Positions 17,882 through 26,595 of a stretch of DNA of 64,000 nt are shown in pieces; the first letter of the stretch is position 1; the number at the start of each line of letters is the position of its first letter. Source of the stretch: Phycisphaerae bacterium (GTDB lineage Bacteria > Planctomycetota > Phycisphaerae > Sedimentisphaerales > Anaerobacaceae); contig JAAYBV010000041.1 in assembly GCA_012744475.1 (NCBI GenBank), positions 49,822-113,821 of the forward strand, read 5' to 3'. The notes beneath the pieces were generated by a model that made no database searches, was not told the origin of the DNA, and worked only from the letters and a program-made list of their open reading frames with translations. The position numbers and the translations under genes were made by a program.

Positions 17882-18341
17882 GCGGTTTGCTCTTGACACA
17901 CTGAACGGCGCCTGTGCTCGGCGTCACGGTAACGGCGAACGTCGTATCCGAGAGCGAAATGTCCACAAACGCGCGTCCGGATTCCTTCAGGGCGCCCAGG
18001 CCGTTGAAGCAGAAGCGCGAATGGCCCTGACAGCGGACTCCCGATGCGAGGGCTTGCGAGTCGACCACGGCTGAATTGTCGAGGTCGAGAATCTCATAGC
18101 TCGTGGCCTGGCCATGGCGGCGAATCTCGAGCGCAAAACCGCCGGGATGCGTAGCCGCCTGGAGAATCGCCAGACTACGCGTCCGCCGCAGAGCGCTGAC
18201 GATCTTCCGGGCCTCGACCTCGGCCTGCCGCCGATCCCGCGCCTCGAGAGAGAGTCGTGGAACTGCCACACACGCCAGAGCGCCGAGGATCAACACAACG
18301 ACCAGCAACTCCGCAAGCGTGTGACCCCGTGGCATCCTCAT
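17838..18341 (-). CDS. GspH/FimT-like minor pseudopilin
   Basis: 167 residues. A very short leader (MRMPRG) is followed by HTLAELLVVVLILGALACVA, the hydrophobic helix with Glu5. The next helix (ARKIVSALRRTRSLAILQA) is typical of GspH/FimT, and a beta domain follows. The first mature residue is His rather than the usual Phe or Met, an oddity worth noting. It is separated from the major pseudopilin gene by a strong terminator and overlaps the GspI-like gene downstream. Confidence 0.7.
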   Translation of the reverse strand: MRMPRGHTLAELLVVVLILGALACVAVPRLSLEARDRRQAEVEARKIVSALRRTRSLAILQAATHPGGFALEIRRHGQATSYEILDLDNSAVVDSQALASGVRCQGHSRFCFNGLGALKESGRAFVDISLSDTTFAVTVTPSTGAVQCVKSKPHGKHTADRSISRRE

Positions 18342-18370
18342 ACGACCGACTCGCGCCAGGAAAAGAGGGA

Positions 18371-18400
18371 AGGCCGGCAGCAGGGATCAACTGCCGGCCT
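18371..18400 (-). terminator. Intrinsic terminator between major and minor pseudopilin genes
   Basis: AGGCCGGCAG at 18371-18380 and CTGCCGGCCT at 18391-18400 are a perfect 10-base inverted repeat. On the minus strand the stem is followed by TCCCTCTTTTCC. It lies 30 bases after the stop of the GspG-like gene. Partial termination here would give much more major than minor pseudopilin from one operon. Confidence 0.7.
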
Positions 18401-18429
18401 GTGACTGCCCATCACAAAAGAGAACGCCA

Positions 18430-18747
18430 TTATTTGTGGCTGTGTTCGCCAAGGCGGTGGGTCTTCGTGTCGTACTTGTACTCTATGGCCAATGGACACA
18501 CGGGCACTCCATCCGGGAAGTACTCCGAGTCCTTGACAAGATCATTCAGATTCGCCGGCCACTCGCCACTGTTGGCATAGTACAGCTCGATCTGCGAATT
18601 GATCAGGTTCACATTCGTTTTGCATGCATTGATCTTGGCCGTCTCGGCACTCTGGCTGATCCGCGGAATCGCAATGGCCGCCAGCGCGCCGAGGATCAAC
18701 ACCACGACCAGCAGTTCAACCAACGTAAAGCCTTTCCCACACCTCAT
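18430..18747 (-). CDS. gspG: Major pseudopilin, GspG-like
   Basis: 105 residues. Leader MRCGKG, then FTLVELLVVVLILGALAAIA with Phe at the cleavage site and Glu5, the full prepilin peptidase signature. Then comes AETAKINACKTNVNLINSQI and a short beta region with GEWPANLNDL, as in GspG-type pseudopilins. The size (about 99 mature residues) is small. The ATG at 18747 has AAGGAG 7 bases upstream, one of the best ribosome sites in the cluster, and a terminator follows the gene, both suiting a highly expressed major subunit. The frame is open to 18930, but those residues are not pilin-like. Confidence 0.85.
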   Translation of the reverse strand: MRCGKGFTLVELLVVVLILGALAAIAIPRISQSAETAKINACKTNVNLINSQIELYYANSGEWPANLNDLVKDSEYFPDGVPVCPLAIEYKYDTKTHRLGEHSHK

Positions 18748-18984
18748 GTTGTTCTCCTTCTGCAAAGGTGACTTACTTGTAGCCTGACCATCGGTATATC
18801 GGCCGGCGAGCCACGCGACTTTACCTGCCTCGGCTCGCGGGCATGACCATCCTGTATCGTGTTCCGGCGCGCCTGTCTTCGTGGCGGCCGCCGCCCATAT
18901 TCTCGGACCGCACTGGAACGACGCGCTCAATCGACGTCTTAGCCATCGGGTCCGAAAGCCATGGGCCCCTCCAGCATGGCCCTT

Positions 18985-20181
18985 CTATTTGAGATGAGTC
19001 ATGTAATCGAACATGGGCAAATACACGCCCATCAGAACCACTCCGATGACCAAGCCCATGACCAGAGTCAGAGCCGGCTCGAGCTTGACCACCAGGGCCG
19101 CTATGATGCGCTCGACATCACGGTCCAGCAGATCGACGCCTTTGGCCAGCATGTCGGGCAGCCGGCCGACCTGTTCGCCCGAGATGGCCATCTGCACGAT
19201 CTCGGAAGGGAAGATGTCATGGGCCGCCAACGCCCTGCCCACCGGGTTGCCCGCCTGAGCCATCTTCTGGAGATCTGCCGCCACGTCGGCCATCTCCGCG
19301 TTGCGAACGATCTCGCCGGCGATGCGAAACGCGTCCAGGACGGAAACCCCGACCGAAATCAGCATGGTGCATGGACGCATGAACCGCGAAACAAGGATCA
19401 AACGATTGAGTCGGCCGAACACGGGCACGCGCAGCTTGAGCCGGTCCCAACCGCGTTTCAAGCCGCCGTAGCGAAGCACAGCCTTGAGCGTCCAGCCCAC
19501 ACCGGCCGCCGCAGGCAGCAGCAGCCACCACCAGGCGCGCAGGATCTTGCTCAAGGTGACCAGAAGCAGCGTCGGCCAGGGAAGAGGCACGTGCAGACTG
19601 GCATAGAGCTTCATGAACACCGGAACCACAAACAACAGCAGTCCCAGCAGGACCACCAGGCACACCACGCCGACGGCAATGGGATAGACGAAAGCGGACC
19701 TGACTCGCGCGCGCAACTGCTCTCTCTTTTCAAGATAGACCGCGCTCATCTCGAGGGCTTCGGCCAGCTTGCCTGAGGCCTCTCCAGCTTCAAGCATCCC
19801 GAGGAAGAACTGGGAGAAGATGGTCCGGTGCGGCTCAAACGCCTTGGTCAGACTCGCGCCGGCCTCAATCCGTTTCTTGACGTCCGATAACACCAGCCGA
19901 AGCATGGGCCGCTCGGCTTGATCCGCCAGCGTCTCCAGGCAGGACGTGACTGACAGCCCCGCCGAATACATCCCGGAGAACTTGTAGGCACACGTCACAA
20001 TGTCCTCGGCTTTGATTCGGGACCGTCCGGCCGGATGGTCCTTCACGCGCCGGGCCCGCACGAGATCGTAGCCGATCCGCGTCAGCTCGCTGCGCAGCTC
20101 GCTGGCATCGGCGATCTCGTCATAGGTGCCTCGCCGTTCTCGTCCGGACGCATCCCTGGCGATGTACTGAAATGCCGGCAT
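18985..20181 (-). CDS. gspF: GspF/PilC inner-membrane platform protein (copy 1)
   Basis: 398 residues with the standard T2SSF layout: a short N-terminal cytoplasmic part (FQYIARDASGRERRGTYDE), first T2SSF domain (about 70-190), a membrane helix (about 166-190), second T2SSF domain (about 270-390) and a final helix (TLVMGLVIGVVLMGVYLPMF). Motifs such as GASLTKAFEPH, MLEAGEASGKLAEAL and MAISGEQVGRLPDML match the family. The ATG at 20181 shares a base with the ATPase gene stop (TGATG), showing coupling to the assembly ATPase it works with. Confidence 0.9.
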   Translation of the reverse strand: MPAFQYIARDASGRERRGTYDEIADASELRSELTRIGYDLVRARRVKDHPAGRSRIKAEDIVTCAYKFSGMYSAGLSVTSCLETLADQAERPMLRLVLSDVKKRIEAGASLTKAFEPHRTIFSQFFLGMLEAGEASGKLAEALEMSAVYLEKREQLRARVRSAFVYPIAVGVVCLVVLLGLLLFVVPVFMKLYASLHVPLPWPTLLLVTLSKILRAWWWLLLPAAAGVGWTLKAVLRYGGLKRGWDRLKLRVPVFGRLNRLILVSRFMRPCTMLISVGVSVLDAFRIAGEIVRNAEMADVAADLQKMAQAGNPVGRALAAHDIFPSEIVQMAISGEQVGRLPDMLAKGVDLLDRDVERIIAALVVKLEPALTLVMGLVIGVVLMGVYLPMFDYMTHLK

Positions 20182-21881
20182 CACCCGCGCTCCATATCCA
20201 CCACGCGCATGATTTCTTCGAGCGTGGTCCGACCCGCCAGAACCTCGTCGATCGCCGTCATCCGCAGTGTCCGCATCCCCTGGAAGACGGCCTGCTCCTT
20301 GATGGCGTCGTCGTCCGCTTTATCGATGATCATCCGCTGTACGCGCCGCGATACGGAGAGAATCTCATAGATGCTCTTGCGGCCCAGGTAGCCGCTCTGA
20401 TAGCACTGACTGCATCCGGATCCTCGCCAGAGCTGCACTTCGTCGGCCGGCGGCGAGTCGCCAAAGAGAATTCGCACCTCACTGTCCGAGGCGCGATATG
20501 GCTGGCGGCACCTTGGACAGCACGTGCGGATCAGCCGCTGGGCGGCGCTTCCCAACAGAGCGGAGCCTACCAGAAACGCGGGGATGCCGAGGTTGATCAG
20601 CCGGGATACCGCCCCTGCCGCATCGTTGGTATGGAGCGTGCTCAGAACCAGATGACCCGTCAAGGCGGCGCCGATGGCGATCTCCGCCGTATCACGGTCG
20701 CGAATCTCCCCGATGAGAATGACATCGGGGTCTTGTCGCAGAATGCTCCGCAACGCAGAAGGAAAAGTCATTCCGGCGACGGGTTTGACCTGAACCTGCG
20801 TGATCCCGTCGAGGCGATACTCCACCGGGTCCTCCACGGTCACGATGTTCTTGACGGGTGTGTTGATCAATTGCAGCACGGAATACAACGTGGTGGTCTT
20901 CCCGCTTCCCGTTGGACCCGTCAGCAGCAGCATGCCGTAGGGGTTGCCGGTAAGCTGGCGGAACATCTCATTATCGTGCGAGGAGGTGACCACTTTGTCA
21001 AACGACCAGCGTTCGACCCGCTTGTCCAGGATTCGCAGCACAATCTTCTCCCCGCCGATGGCGGGAAGAGACGAGACGCGCAGGTCATACTCGGCTCCCT
21101 CGTGTTCGATCGTGGCGTGCCCGTCCTGGGGCATGCGACGCTCGGAGATGTCCATATCCGCCATGATCTTGATGTGCGAGGCCACCTCCTGCTGGACCGA
21201 CGCCGGCACGCGAATGGTGTCCCTCAGCGTCCCGTCGATCCGGTAGCGGACCCGCAGGTCGGGCGGCTGAGGCTCGATATGGACGTCGCTGGCCCCCGAC
21301 GAAACCGCTCCTCGGACAATGGAGGAGACCAGCTTGCTGATCGGATCATCTCCCTCTCGTAGGGCTCGGACCCGATGTTCGGATGCGGCCGGTCCGATCG
21401 CTGCGTCTTCTTTCAGGCGCATCGACGCCACCACCTGCTTGGTGATGTCCACCTCGTCGTAATGTCGCCCGATCACTTGGCGTATCGCCGCGGGACTGGC
21501 CGCGACTGGAATCACGCGGTATCCGGTCTTCACCTCGATCTCGTCCCGCGCCGCGAGGTCCCACGGCGCGCCCATGGCGACCGCGAGGGCCCCTTCCTGA
21601 CGCCGCATCGGGATCACGTTGTAGCGATTCGCCACGTCACGAGAGATCAGATGCGCGATCATCGGATCGACCAGATCGGCCGTCAGCTCGACGTATTCGA
21701 TGTGGTTCGCCTTCGCAACCGCCCGGAGAATCTGCTCCTCGCTGAGCAGCTTCTCCTGCCGGAGGATCGAAAGAATGCTCTGTCCTGTCTGTCTCTGGCT
21801 CTCGATCAGTTTCTCGAGGACAGGAGGATCGACGATGTTTTCACTGGCCAAAGCCGTTATTATCGGGTCGTTCGTCTTCAT
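20181..21881 (-). CDS. gspE: GspE/PilB-type assembly ATPase (copy 1, full length)
   Basis: 566 residues. The N-terminal MshEN/GSPII_E_N domain (about 1-140) is present, then the ATPase with Walker A GPTGSGKT (about 322-329), Asp box TVEDPVEY, Walker B DPDVILIGEIRD and His box LSTLHTNDA. A four-Cys zinc motif follows (CCPRC and GCSQC, about 60 residues later). It powers pseudopilus or pilus assembly from the cytoplasm. I use the ATG at 21881; a TTG five codons upstream is in frame. It is the first gene of the minus-strand cluster that runs to the secretin. Confidence 0.92.
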   Translation of the reverse strand: MKTNDPIITALASENIVDPPVLEKLIESQRQTGQSILSILRQEKLLSEEQILRAVAKANHIEYVELTADLVDPMIAHLISRDVANRYNVIPMRRQEGALAVAMGAPWDLAARDEIEVKTGYRVIPVAASPAAIRQVIGRHYDEVDITKQVVASMRLKEDAAIGPAASEHRVRALREGDDPISKLVSSIVRGAVSSGASDVHIEPQPPDLRVRYRIDGTLRDTIRVPASVQQEVASHIKIMADMDISERRMPQDGHATIEHEGAEYDLRVSSLPAIGGEKIVLRILDKRVERWSFDKVVTSSHDNEMFRQLTGNPYGMLLLTGPTGSGKTTTLYSVLQLINTPVKNIVTVEDPVEYRLDGITQVQVKPVAGMTFPSALRSILRQDPDVILIGEIRDRDTAEIAIGAALTGHLVLSTLHTNDAAGAVSRLINLGIPAFLVGSALLGSAAQRLIRTCCPRCRQPYRASDSEVRILFGDSPPADEVQLWRGSGCSQCYQSGYLGRKSIYEILSVSRRVQRMIIDKADDDAIKEQAVFQGMRTLRMTAIDEVLAGRTTLEEIMRVVDMERG

Positions 21882-22026
21882 CCGGTAGACTTCCAAACAG
21901 ATACATTCACGACCGTCTATCGGCTGATCCGACGTCCGACCTTAGCATCAGACCGTTCTTCTTCGCGCATGGCCTGGGCAGACCGTCCGAAGGGGCCGCC
22001 CCGCCCGCACCGGCCCAAAATTACTC

Positions 22027-22055
22027 TTGCAATGGCGTCACAGATGGTGTATAAG
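22027..22055 (+). promoter_or_regulatory. Sigma-70 type promoter of tRNA-Cys
   Basis: TTGCAA at 22027-22032 and TATAAG at 22050-22055 with a 17-base spacer. The predicted start falls near 22062, about 11 bases before the tRNA. Confidence 0.65.
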
Positions 22056-22072
22056 GCGGCCCTGCCTTGCCC

Positions 22073-22146
22073 GGCGGCGTAGCCAAGTGGCCTAAGGCGA
22101 CGGTTTGCAAAACCGTTATTCCTGGGTTCGAATCCCAGCGCCGCCT
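22073..22146 (+). tRNA. tRNA-Cys (GCA)
   Basis: 74 bases folding as a cloverleaf. The acceptor GGCGGCG (22073-22079) pairs with CGCCGCC (22139-22145). The anticodon stem ACGGT/ACCGT carries loop TTGCAAA, anticodon GCA. The T arm has GGGTTCGAATCCC. The discriminator base is T, as is universal for tRNA-Cys. CCA is not encoded. Confidence 0.96.
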
Positions 22147-22279
22147 TCTCCTTCTGCCTCCCCTGCGGTCGAATGCCGCTCTGTTGGGATTGCCGTCTGG
22201 CCCTGGTCAGGCGTGCCGCCAGCGGACGCCGCGTCGCCGGGAACGCTTGGCAACGGAGTCTCTCGCGAAACTGGGGAAA

Positions 22280-22352
<73 letters not shown>

Positions 22353-22423
22353 GAGGGTCCGTTTCGGCGTCGGCCGGAAACCAACGCAGCCGACACGTGC
22401 GTGTCAGCCGCGGCGAAACGGTG

Positions 22424-22452
22424 ATTCTACAGACCCGTCGGGGCCGCTGCAA
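22424..22452 (-). promoter_or_regulatory. Sigma-70 type promoter of tRNA-Lys
   Basis: On the minus strand, TTGCAG (22447-22452) and TAGAAT (22424-22429) are separated by 17 bases. The tRNA 5' end is about 70 bases downstream, so a processed leader is expected. Confidence 0.6.
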
Positions 22453-22528
22453 GAAAATTGCGGGCCAATCAGTCAAACTTTTCCTGGACCGGTTTGCACT
22501 CGTCCGCCGGCTGCTCCCCTTGGCACGC

Positions 22529-22912
22529 TCAGCGGGCCGCCAGGACATATTCGCGGGAGTTGTTCAGGGATTGCCTGCCTTTGGCGACCGACGTTTCGAT
22601 ATGGCAACGCAGCGCGGCATCGCCGTGCTTGACAAGCCGGACCGACACGTTGGCGTCTCGCACCGCCAGCGAGCTCGTATCGAGAGAGATCGGCTCATCC
22701 AAAACCACAGGTTCCGACCCGGACGACCGATGCCGGGCCCAGGCCAGAGCGCTGGCGGTCAGGTTTCGGTCCGCTGCCTGGAGATAGGCGGCATCCGCCT
22801 CGAAGAGCATCGTGTTGGACCCGCCGGTCAGGGCGAACATCACAACCCCAACCAGGCCCAGCAACACGATGACATATGTCAGTATGAAACCCTTTCGCCT
22901 TGTCTTGCTCAT
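22529..22912 (-). CDS. PilX-like short membrane protein of the second pilus set
   Basis: 127 residues. The N-terminus KTRRKGFILTYVIVLLGLVG is a basic leader plus a hydrophobic helix with pilin-like placement, but the Glu5 typical of prepilins is absent. The rest is a small domain with MLFEADAAYLQAADRNLTAS, resembling the helix of PilX/GspK proteins. The ATG at 22912 overlaps the stop of the PilW-like gene (ATGA), so it belongs to that operon. It is the last gene before the tRNA pair. The exact class is uncertain. Confidence 0.5.
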   Translation of the reverse strand: MSKTRRKGFILTYVIVLLGLVGVVMFALTGGSNTMLFEADAAYLQAADRNLTASALAWARHRSSGSEPVVLDEPISLDTSSLAVRDANVSVRLVKHGDAALRCHIETSVAKGRQSLNNSREYVLAAR

Positions 22913-23427
22913 GGGGTCTGCTCCCGCGCCAAGCCGCCGAGAAAGTAAAGGTGCGAGTTGGCGAACCTCTGTCTGATCTTCCCGCTGAGGCGTTCCTTCA
23001 GAGATGTTTGCACCTCGACGGCGTGCGCCCGATCGGCCCGCCTCTGGAGCCGCCAGACAATCACCGCGTCACGGAATCGCCAAATGCCCTCGGTCTGCGG
23101 CTCGGTCTGCCCACCGCCAAGAACGGTTCGCGTCACGCCGTCTTCGTCGATCCGGTAGCAGATCACGCGTTCGGGCAGGCCGATCAAGAGCGTGCGGTCG
23201 TCACTCGTCAACTCGTACGAGGCGTCGGGAAAACCGACGGCCGCGTCCACGTCGTCGCGGATGTGCCGAACCAGGTCCAGCACGCTGGTGTTCTCCTGCA
23301 CCATTCTTGTCATGCGAGGAACGTCGCGAGTGAACGTCGCGAACAGACCGCTGAAGGCGATCGCCACGATCGGCAGGACGGTGACCACCACGAGCATCTC
23401 GACCAGTGTGAAGGCCTTGCGTCTCAT
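22909..23427 (-). CDS. GspJ/PilW-like minor pseudopilin
   Basis: 172 residues. Leader MRRKA, then FTLVEMLVVVTVLPIVAIAF with the Phe1 and Glu5 of prepilin peptidase substrates, and a pilin domain (TSVLDLVRHIRDDVDAAVGF). The C-terminal part contains RVICYRIDEDGVTR, as in GspJ/PilW proteins. The ATG at 23427 overlaps the previous stop (ATGA). The frame is open further upstream to 23694, but that part is the shadow of the preceding gene. Confidence 0.72.
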   Translation of the reverse strand: MRRKAFTLVEMLVVVTVLPIVAIAFSGLFATFTRDVPRMTRMVQENTSVLDLVRHIRDDVDAAVGFPDASYELTSDDRTLLIGLPERVICYRIDEDGVTRTVLGGGQTEPQTEGIWRFRDAVIVWRLQRRADRAHAVEVQTSLKERLSGKIRQRFANSHLYFLGGLAREQTP

Positions 23428-23825
23428 AGCGAGCCCTCCTGCCTGGCCGGTTGCACGGCCGGCGTAACGTACCGCGCCAACTCGACGGTCACCTTCCTGG
23501 AGCCTGCCTGTGCGCTGGCCTTGACGTTGATCCGTTCCAGTCCAGCCCACGGCCCTTCTCCGGGCGTCCTGTCGAGCGAGACCGTCACGCGGGGCCAGAG
23601 TCGTCCGGCGTCCTCGCTGTCGATGGGAGCCCCGGTGGCGGTCAGGCTGTCGAGTTGCGCGATCGCCGCCGCCGTGCACTGCTGCCGGGTCCACTGATAG
23701 CGGTTGAAGCCACTGAACCCGGCGACCGATACGCCCAAGCCGGCCAACAGCATGGCAAAGAGCGAGATCCCCACGATCAGATCGGCCAGCAAGAATCCGC
23801 CTGGTTTTCTCATTTTCGCTGTCAC
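23424..23825 (-). CDS. PilV/GspI-like minor pseudopilin
   Basis: 133 residues. After the basic leader MTAKMRKPGG comes FLLADLIVGISLFAMLLAGL, a pilin-like helix with Asp at position 5 in place of Glu. Asp5 is unusual and may alter its place in the filament. A small C-terminal beta domain follows. The GTG at 23825 has GGGGAG 7 bases upstream; the ATG at 23813 is an alternative that still contains the leader. It is followed by the PilW-like gene with an ATGA overlap. Confidence 0.6.
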   Translation of the reverse strand: MTAKMRKPGGFLLADLIVGISLFAMLLAGLGVSVAGFSGFNRYQWTRQQCTAAAIAQLDSLTATGAPIDSEDAGRLWPRVTVSLDRTPGEGPWAGLERINVKASAQAGSRKVTVELARYVTPAVQPARQEGSL

Positions 23826-23846
23826 GAACGCGCTCCCCGTTTCAAG

Positions 23847-25325
23847 TTACGGATAGATACTGCCCGCCATAGAACTGAGCACGGCCACTCCCGGAGAGAA
23901 GATCGCGAAGACGACGAACCCGACCGTCGCTCCCAGGAGGATGATCCCGCACGGCCAAAGGATGAACCGCGCGAGGTTGACCCGGTAGCTGTAGTTGAAC
24001 CGATAGAACGACTCGAGCATCTCCAGCACCGCCGGGGCGTGAGCGGCCCCGGCATTCCGCTCGAAGGCCCAGGCCAGTGTCGAGGCCAGACCGCAGCCCC
24101 GCGCCGCGGCGGCGACGTCGTCGCCCTGCTCGACGCGCCGAAGCCAGCAAACCAGCCGCTTTCGGAAGCACTGGTTGACATCCAGATCGAGTGTGCTGCG
24201 GATCGCTTCGTTGAGCGGACAGTCTGTCCTGAGCAAGACACGCAGCAATTCTACCGTCTGCAAGGTGGCGTTATTGTTCTCGAACCAGTGCAGAATGGGC
24301 AGGCGCCATTTGATCCAGTCGCTCATCCGTGAAAGCAAATACGGCTCCTCAGGACGGCGTCTTCGAGTCCGAGCCCAGATCCAGACGGGCGGGATCACGA
24401 AGAAGATCAGAACGAAAAGGAGTATGGCGGGCAGACCATCGTGCTTGTAGACAAGGACCTCCATGATGCCTATCAGCACGCGGGTCGGGGCAGGCAGACG
24501 ATCCCCTGTCATCTCCTCCAGCACCTGTTTGAACTGCGGAATGACGAAGGTCATCAGGCCCAGCACCATGATGAAGGTGATCGTGAGAATCACCAAGGGA
24601 TAGGCGGCGTGAACCGGCTGCAACCTCATGCGGCCGGCCGCCTGCGATCGCAAATCGGCCTCGACCGTCGCCATCGCTGCCGGCAGTTGGCCCTGGGGTT
24701 CGGCTGCCGCCAGGATCGCCAGGGCCCGGCTCGAGCAGCGAGGATAGCCCCGGCGAAGCGACTCGACCAGCGAGTAACCTTGCAGCAGCCATTTCTTGAT
24801 CTGCTGCAACGTGCGAGCGGTGCCGTCGGTTCGCCCGTGGGCGGCGCATTCCAGCGCCATCGGCAGGGGCAGGTTTTGTCTCATGCTGCTGCCAAGAGTC
24901 GAGAAGACGGACGCCGCGGTGGCCTTGCGGCTGCCGGCGCTGTAGCCGATCAGACAGGCCACGACGGCCGCAACGCCCAGCAACAGGAACAGAGGCAGCA
25001 CGAAACCGGCCCCCACCGCGGCAAACGCCCAGAAGAAGCTGACGATGAACAGTAAGCCGCCGACTGCCGCGAGGATCAGGAAGGCGAGCCGCTGATACCA
25101 TCGCTGCGTCTCGGCATGCCACCCACCCAGCGCGACCGCCACCAGGGTCACCAGAAACAGCACCACCGCAGAGAGGGCAACCTCCATTTCCGCGCTCTCG
25201 ATAAAGAAGTAGACCATGCCAAGGGCAACTATCGGGACGGTCGCCATCGCCAGGGCCGGCAGCTTGTAGCCAAGGATGGTGAACACCACCATAAGAACCG
25301 CAGTAATCGCAGCAAGTTCGGACAT
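23847..25325 (-). CDS. Divergent GspF-like platform with four-helix N-terminal extension (copy 3)
   Basis: 492 residues. The first about 130 residues are four hydrophobic helices (for example KLPALAMATVPIVALGMVYF and LPLFLLLGVAAVVACLIGY), which replace the normal cytoplasmic N-terminus of GspF. Two T2SSF-like domains follow (about 135-250 and 345-460) with membrane helices at about 255-275, 300-320 and 465-485. Motifs such as LAAAEPQGQLPAAMATVE and FERNAGAAHAPAVLEMLE are recognisable but decayed compared with the GspF gene before it. TGAGGAAACGAAG precedes the ATG, 10 bases after the upstream stop. It may form a heteromeric platform with that GspF. Confidence 0.65.
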   Translation of the reverse strand: MSELAAITAVLMVVFTILGYKLPALAMATVPIVALGMVYFFIESAEMEVALSAVVLFLVTLVAVALGGWHAETQRWYQRLAFLILAAVGGLLFIVSFFWAFAAVGAGFVLPLFLLLGVAAVVACLIGYSAGSRKATAASVFSTLGSSMRQNLPLPMALECAAHGRTDGTARTLQQIKKWLLQGYSLVESLRRGYPRCSSRALAILAAAEPQGQLPAAMATVEADLRSQAAGRMRLQPVHAAYPLVILTITFIMVLGLMTFVIPQFKQVLEEMTGDRLPAPTRVLIGIMEVLVYKHDGLPAILLFVLIFFVIPPVWIWARTRRRRPEEPYLLSRMSDWIKWRLPILHWFENNNATLQTVELLRVLLRTDCPLNEAIRSTLDLDVNQCFRKRLVCWLRRVEQGDDVAAAARGCGLASTLAWAFERNAGAAHAPAVLEMLESFYRFNYSYRVNLARFILWPCGIILLGATVGFVVFAIFSPGVAVLSSMAGSIYP

Positions 25326-25335
25326 CTTCGTTTCC

Positions 25336-26535
25336 TCAGCTAGCCGACAGACTCGTGACGACCTGGATCATGGGCAGGAACATGGCGAGAATCGCCATCG
25401 CGAGAAAACCGCCTACGACGATGAGCATGATTGGAAGCAGGACCACCTGCAAGCGCGATTGCCCGACACGCGCTTGGTCGGCGTACATGTCGGCCAGGCT
25501 GTGCAAATTGTCCGGCAACTCATTGCGCTGGGCGCCGAGCTGGACCGAATAGAGAAACAGCCTGGGCAACATCCCGGCCTCGTGGCCGGCTTCCATGAGA
25601 TTGGCGCCTCGCTCGATCTGCGCGGCCAGGTGTTCGCTGTCGAGCAGGAGCCGTTCACTTCCGGTGGCGACGGCGCCCAGCCGCAGGCACTCCGGCATGT
25701 CGCAGCCGGCGCCCACCAGCACCGCCATCGCCTCGGCCATGCGGCTCAGCACGCTGTTGTGGTACAGTCGCCCGATCACCGGGATTCGCAACAGGAATCC
25801 CTCTTTGATCCGCCTTCCGCCCGGTGAACGGGACAGCGCCATAAACAGGGCGACCACGCCCGCCACGAGCAGACCGACGCCGATCCAGAACGGTACCACG
25901 TTCTTGGCCAGGTTAAGGACCCCCTGAGTCAGCGGGTTGAGTTTTCCTCCGACCATCTCCTGCAAAACGGGGGCAAACTGCGGGACGATGTACGTGAACA
26001 CCAGAGTGATAATGATCGCGCCGAGTACGAAGACCACCGCGGGATAGCTGACGGCTTCGAAGACGATCCGGCGCGTGTGTCCGGCCAGTTCAAGATGGCG
26101 ATTCAGACTCGTGAGCATCTCGGTCAGCCGGCCGGTCTCTACGCCCGCTTTCAGAATGCGGCCGTAGAGAGGAGGAAAGGCCCCCTGCCTCTTCTGAAAC
26201 GCCTCTTCGATCCCCATTCCCCTTTCCAGATCGGCGGCGATCTCTTCGACCAGCTTGCGCATCGACGGCGACGCGATGTCCTGGGCCAGCTCGCGCAATC
26301 CCCTCTCCAGCGGGATTCCCGCTTTGGTGATGGAGGCCAACTGCTGGTTGAACAGCAGAAATTCATTGCGGCCAATCACCGTCTTGGGCCGGGCAGGCTC
26401 GCCTCTCTCCACCGAGTTGACGGTCAGCCCCATCTCCCGCAGGGCCTTGTCTGCCTCCTGCGAAGAGGCCGCCTCGATCATCCCGGTCATCAGCCTGCCG
26501 CCGGCAGTCAACGCGTTGTACATGAAAGTCGCCAT
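25336..26535 (-). CDS. gspF: GspF/PilC inner-membrane platform protein (copy 2)
   Basis: 399 residues with the full GspF layout: an N-terminal segment ATFMYNALTAGGRLMTGMIE, first T2SSF domain (about 65-190), membrane helix (about 170-195, AVVFVLGAIIITLVFTYIVP), second helix (about 220-240), second T2SSF domain (about 265-390) and a last helix (LPIMLIVVGGFLAMAILAMF). It belongs to the second ATPase-platform set and sits between the short ATPase gene and the divergent GspF-like gene. Confidence 0.88.
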   Translation of the reverse strand: MATFMYNALTAGGRLMTGMIEAASSQEADKALREMGLTVNSVERGEPARPKTVIGRNEFLLFNQQLASITKAGIPLERGLRELAQDIASPSMRKLVEEIAADLERGMGIEEAFQKRQGAFPPLYGRILKAGVETGRLTEMLTSLNRHLELAGHTRRIVFEAVSYPAVVFVLGAIIITLVFTYIVPQFAPVLQEMVGGKLNPLTQGVLNLAKNVVPFWIGVGLLVAGVVALFMALSRSPGGRRIKEGFLLRIPVIGRLYHNSVLSRMAEAMAVLVGAGCDMPECLRLGAVATGSERLLLDSEHLAAQIERGANLMEAGHEAGMLPRLFLYSVQLGAQRNELPDNLHSLADMYADQARVGQSRLQVVLLPIMLIVVGGFLAMAILAMFLPMIQVVTSLSAS

Positions 26536-26595
26536 TTTCTATTCCTATTCGTCCTGCCTGATATCGCTCAGAATCCCCGCGTTTGTGTCCAGACT

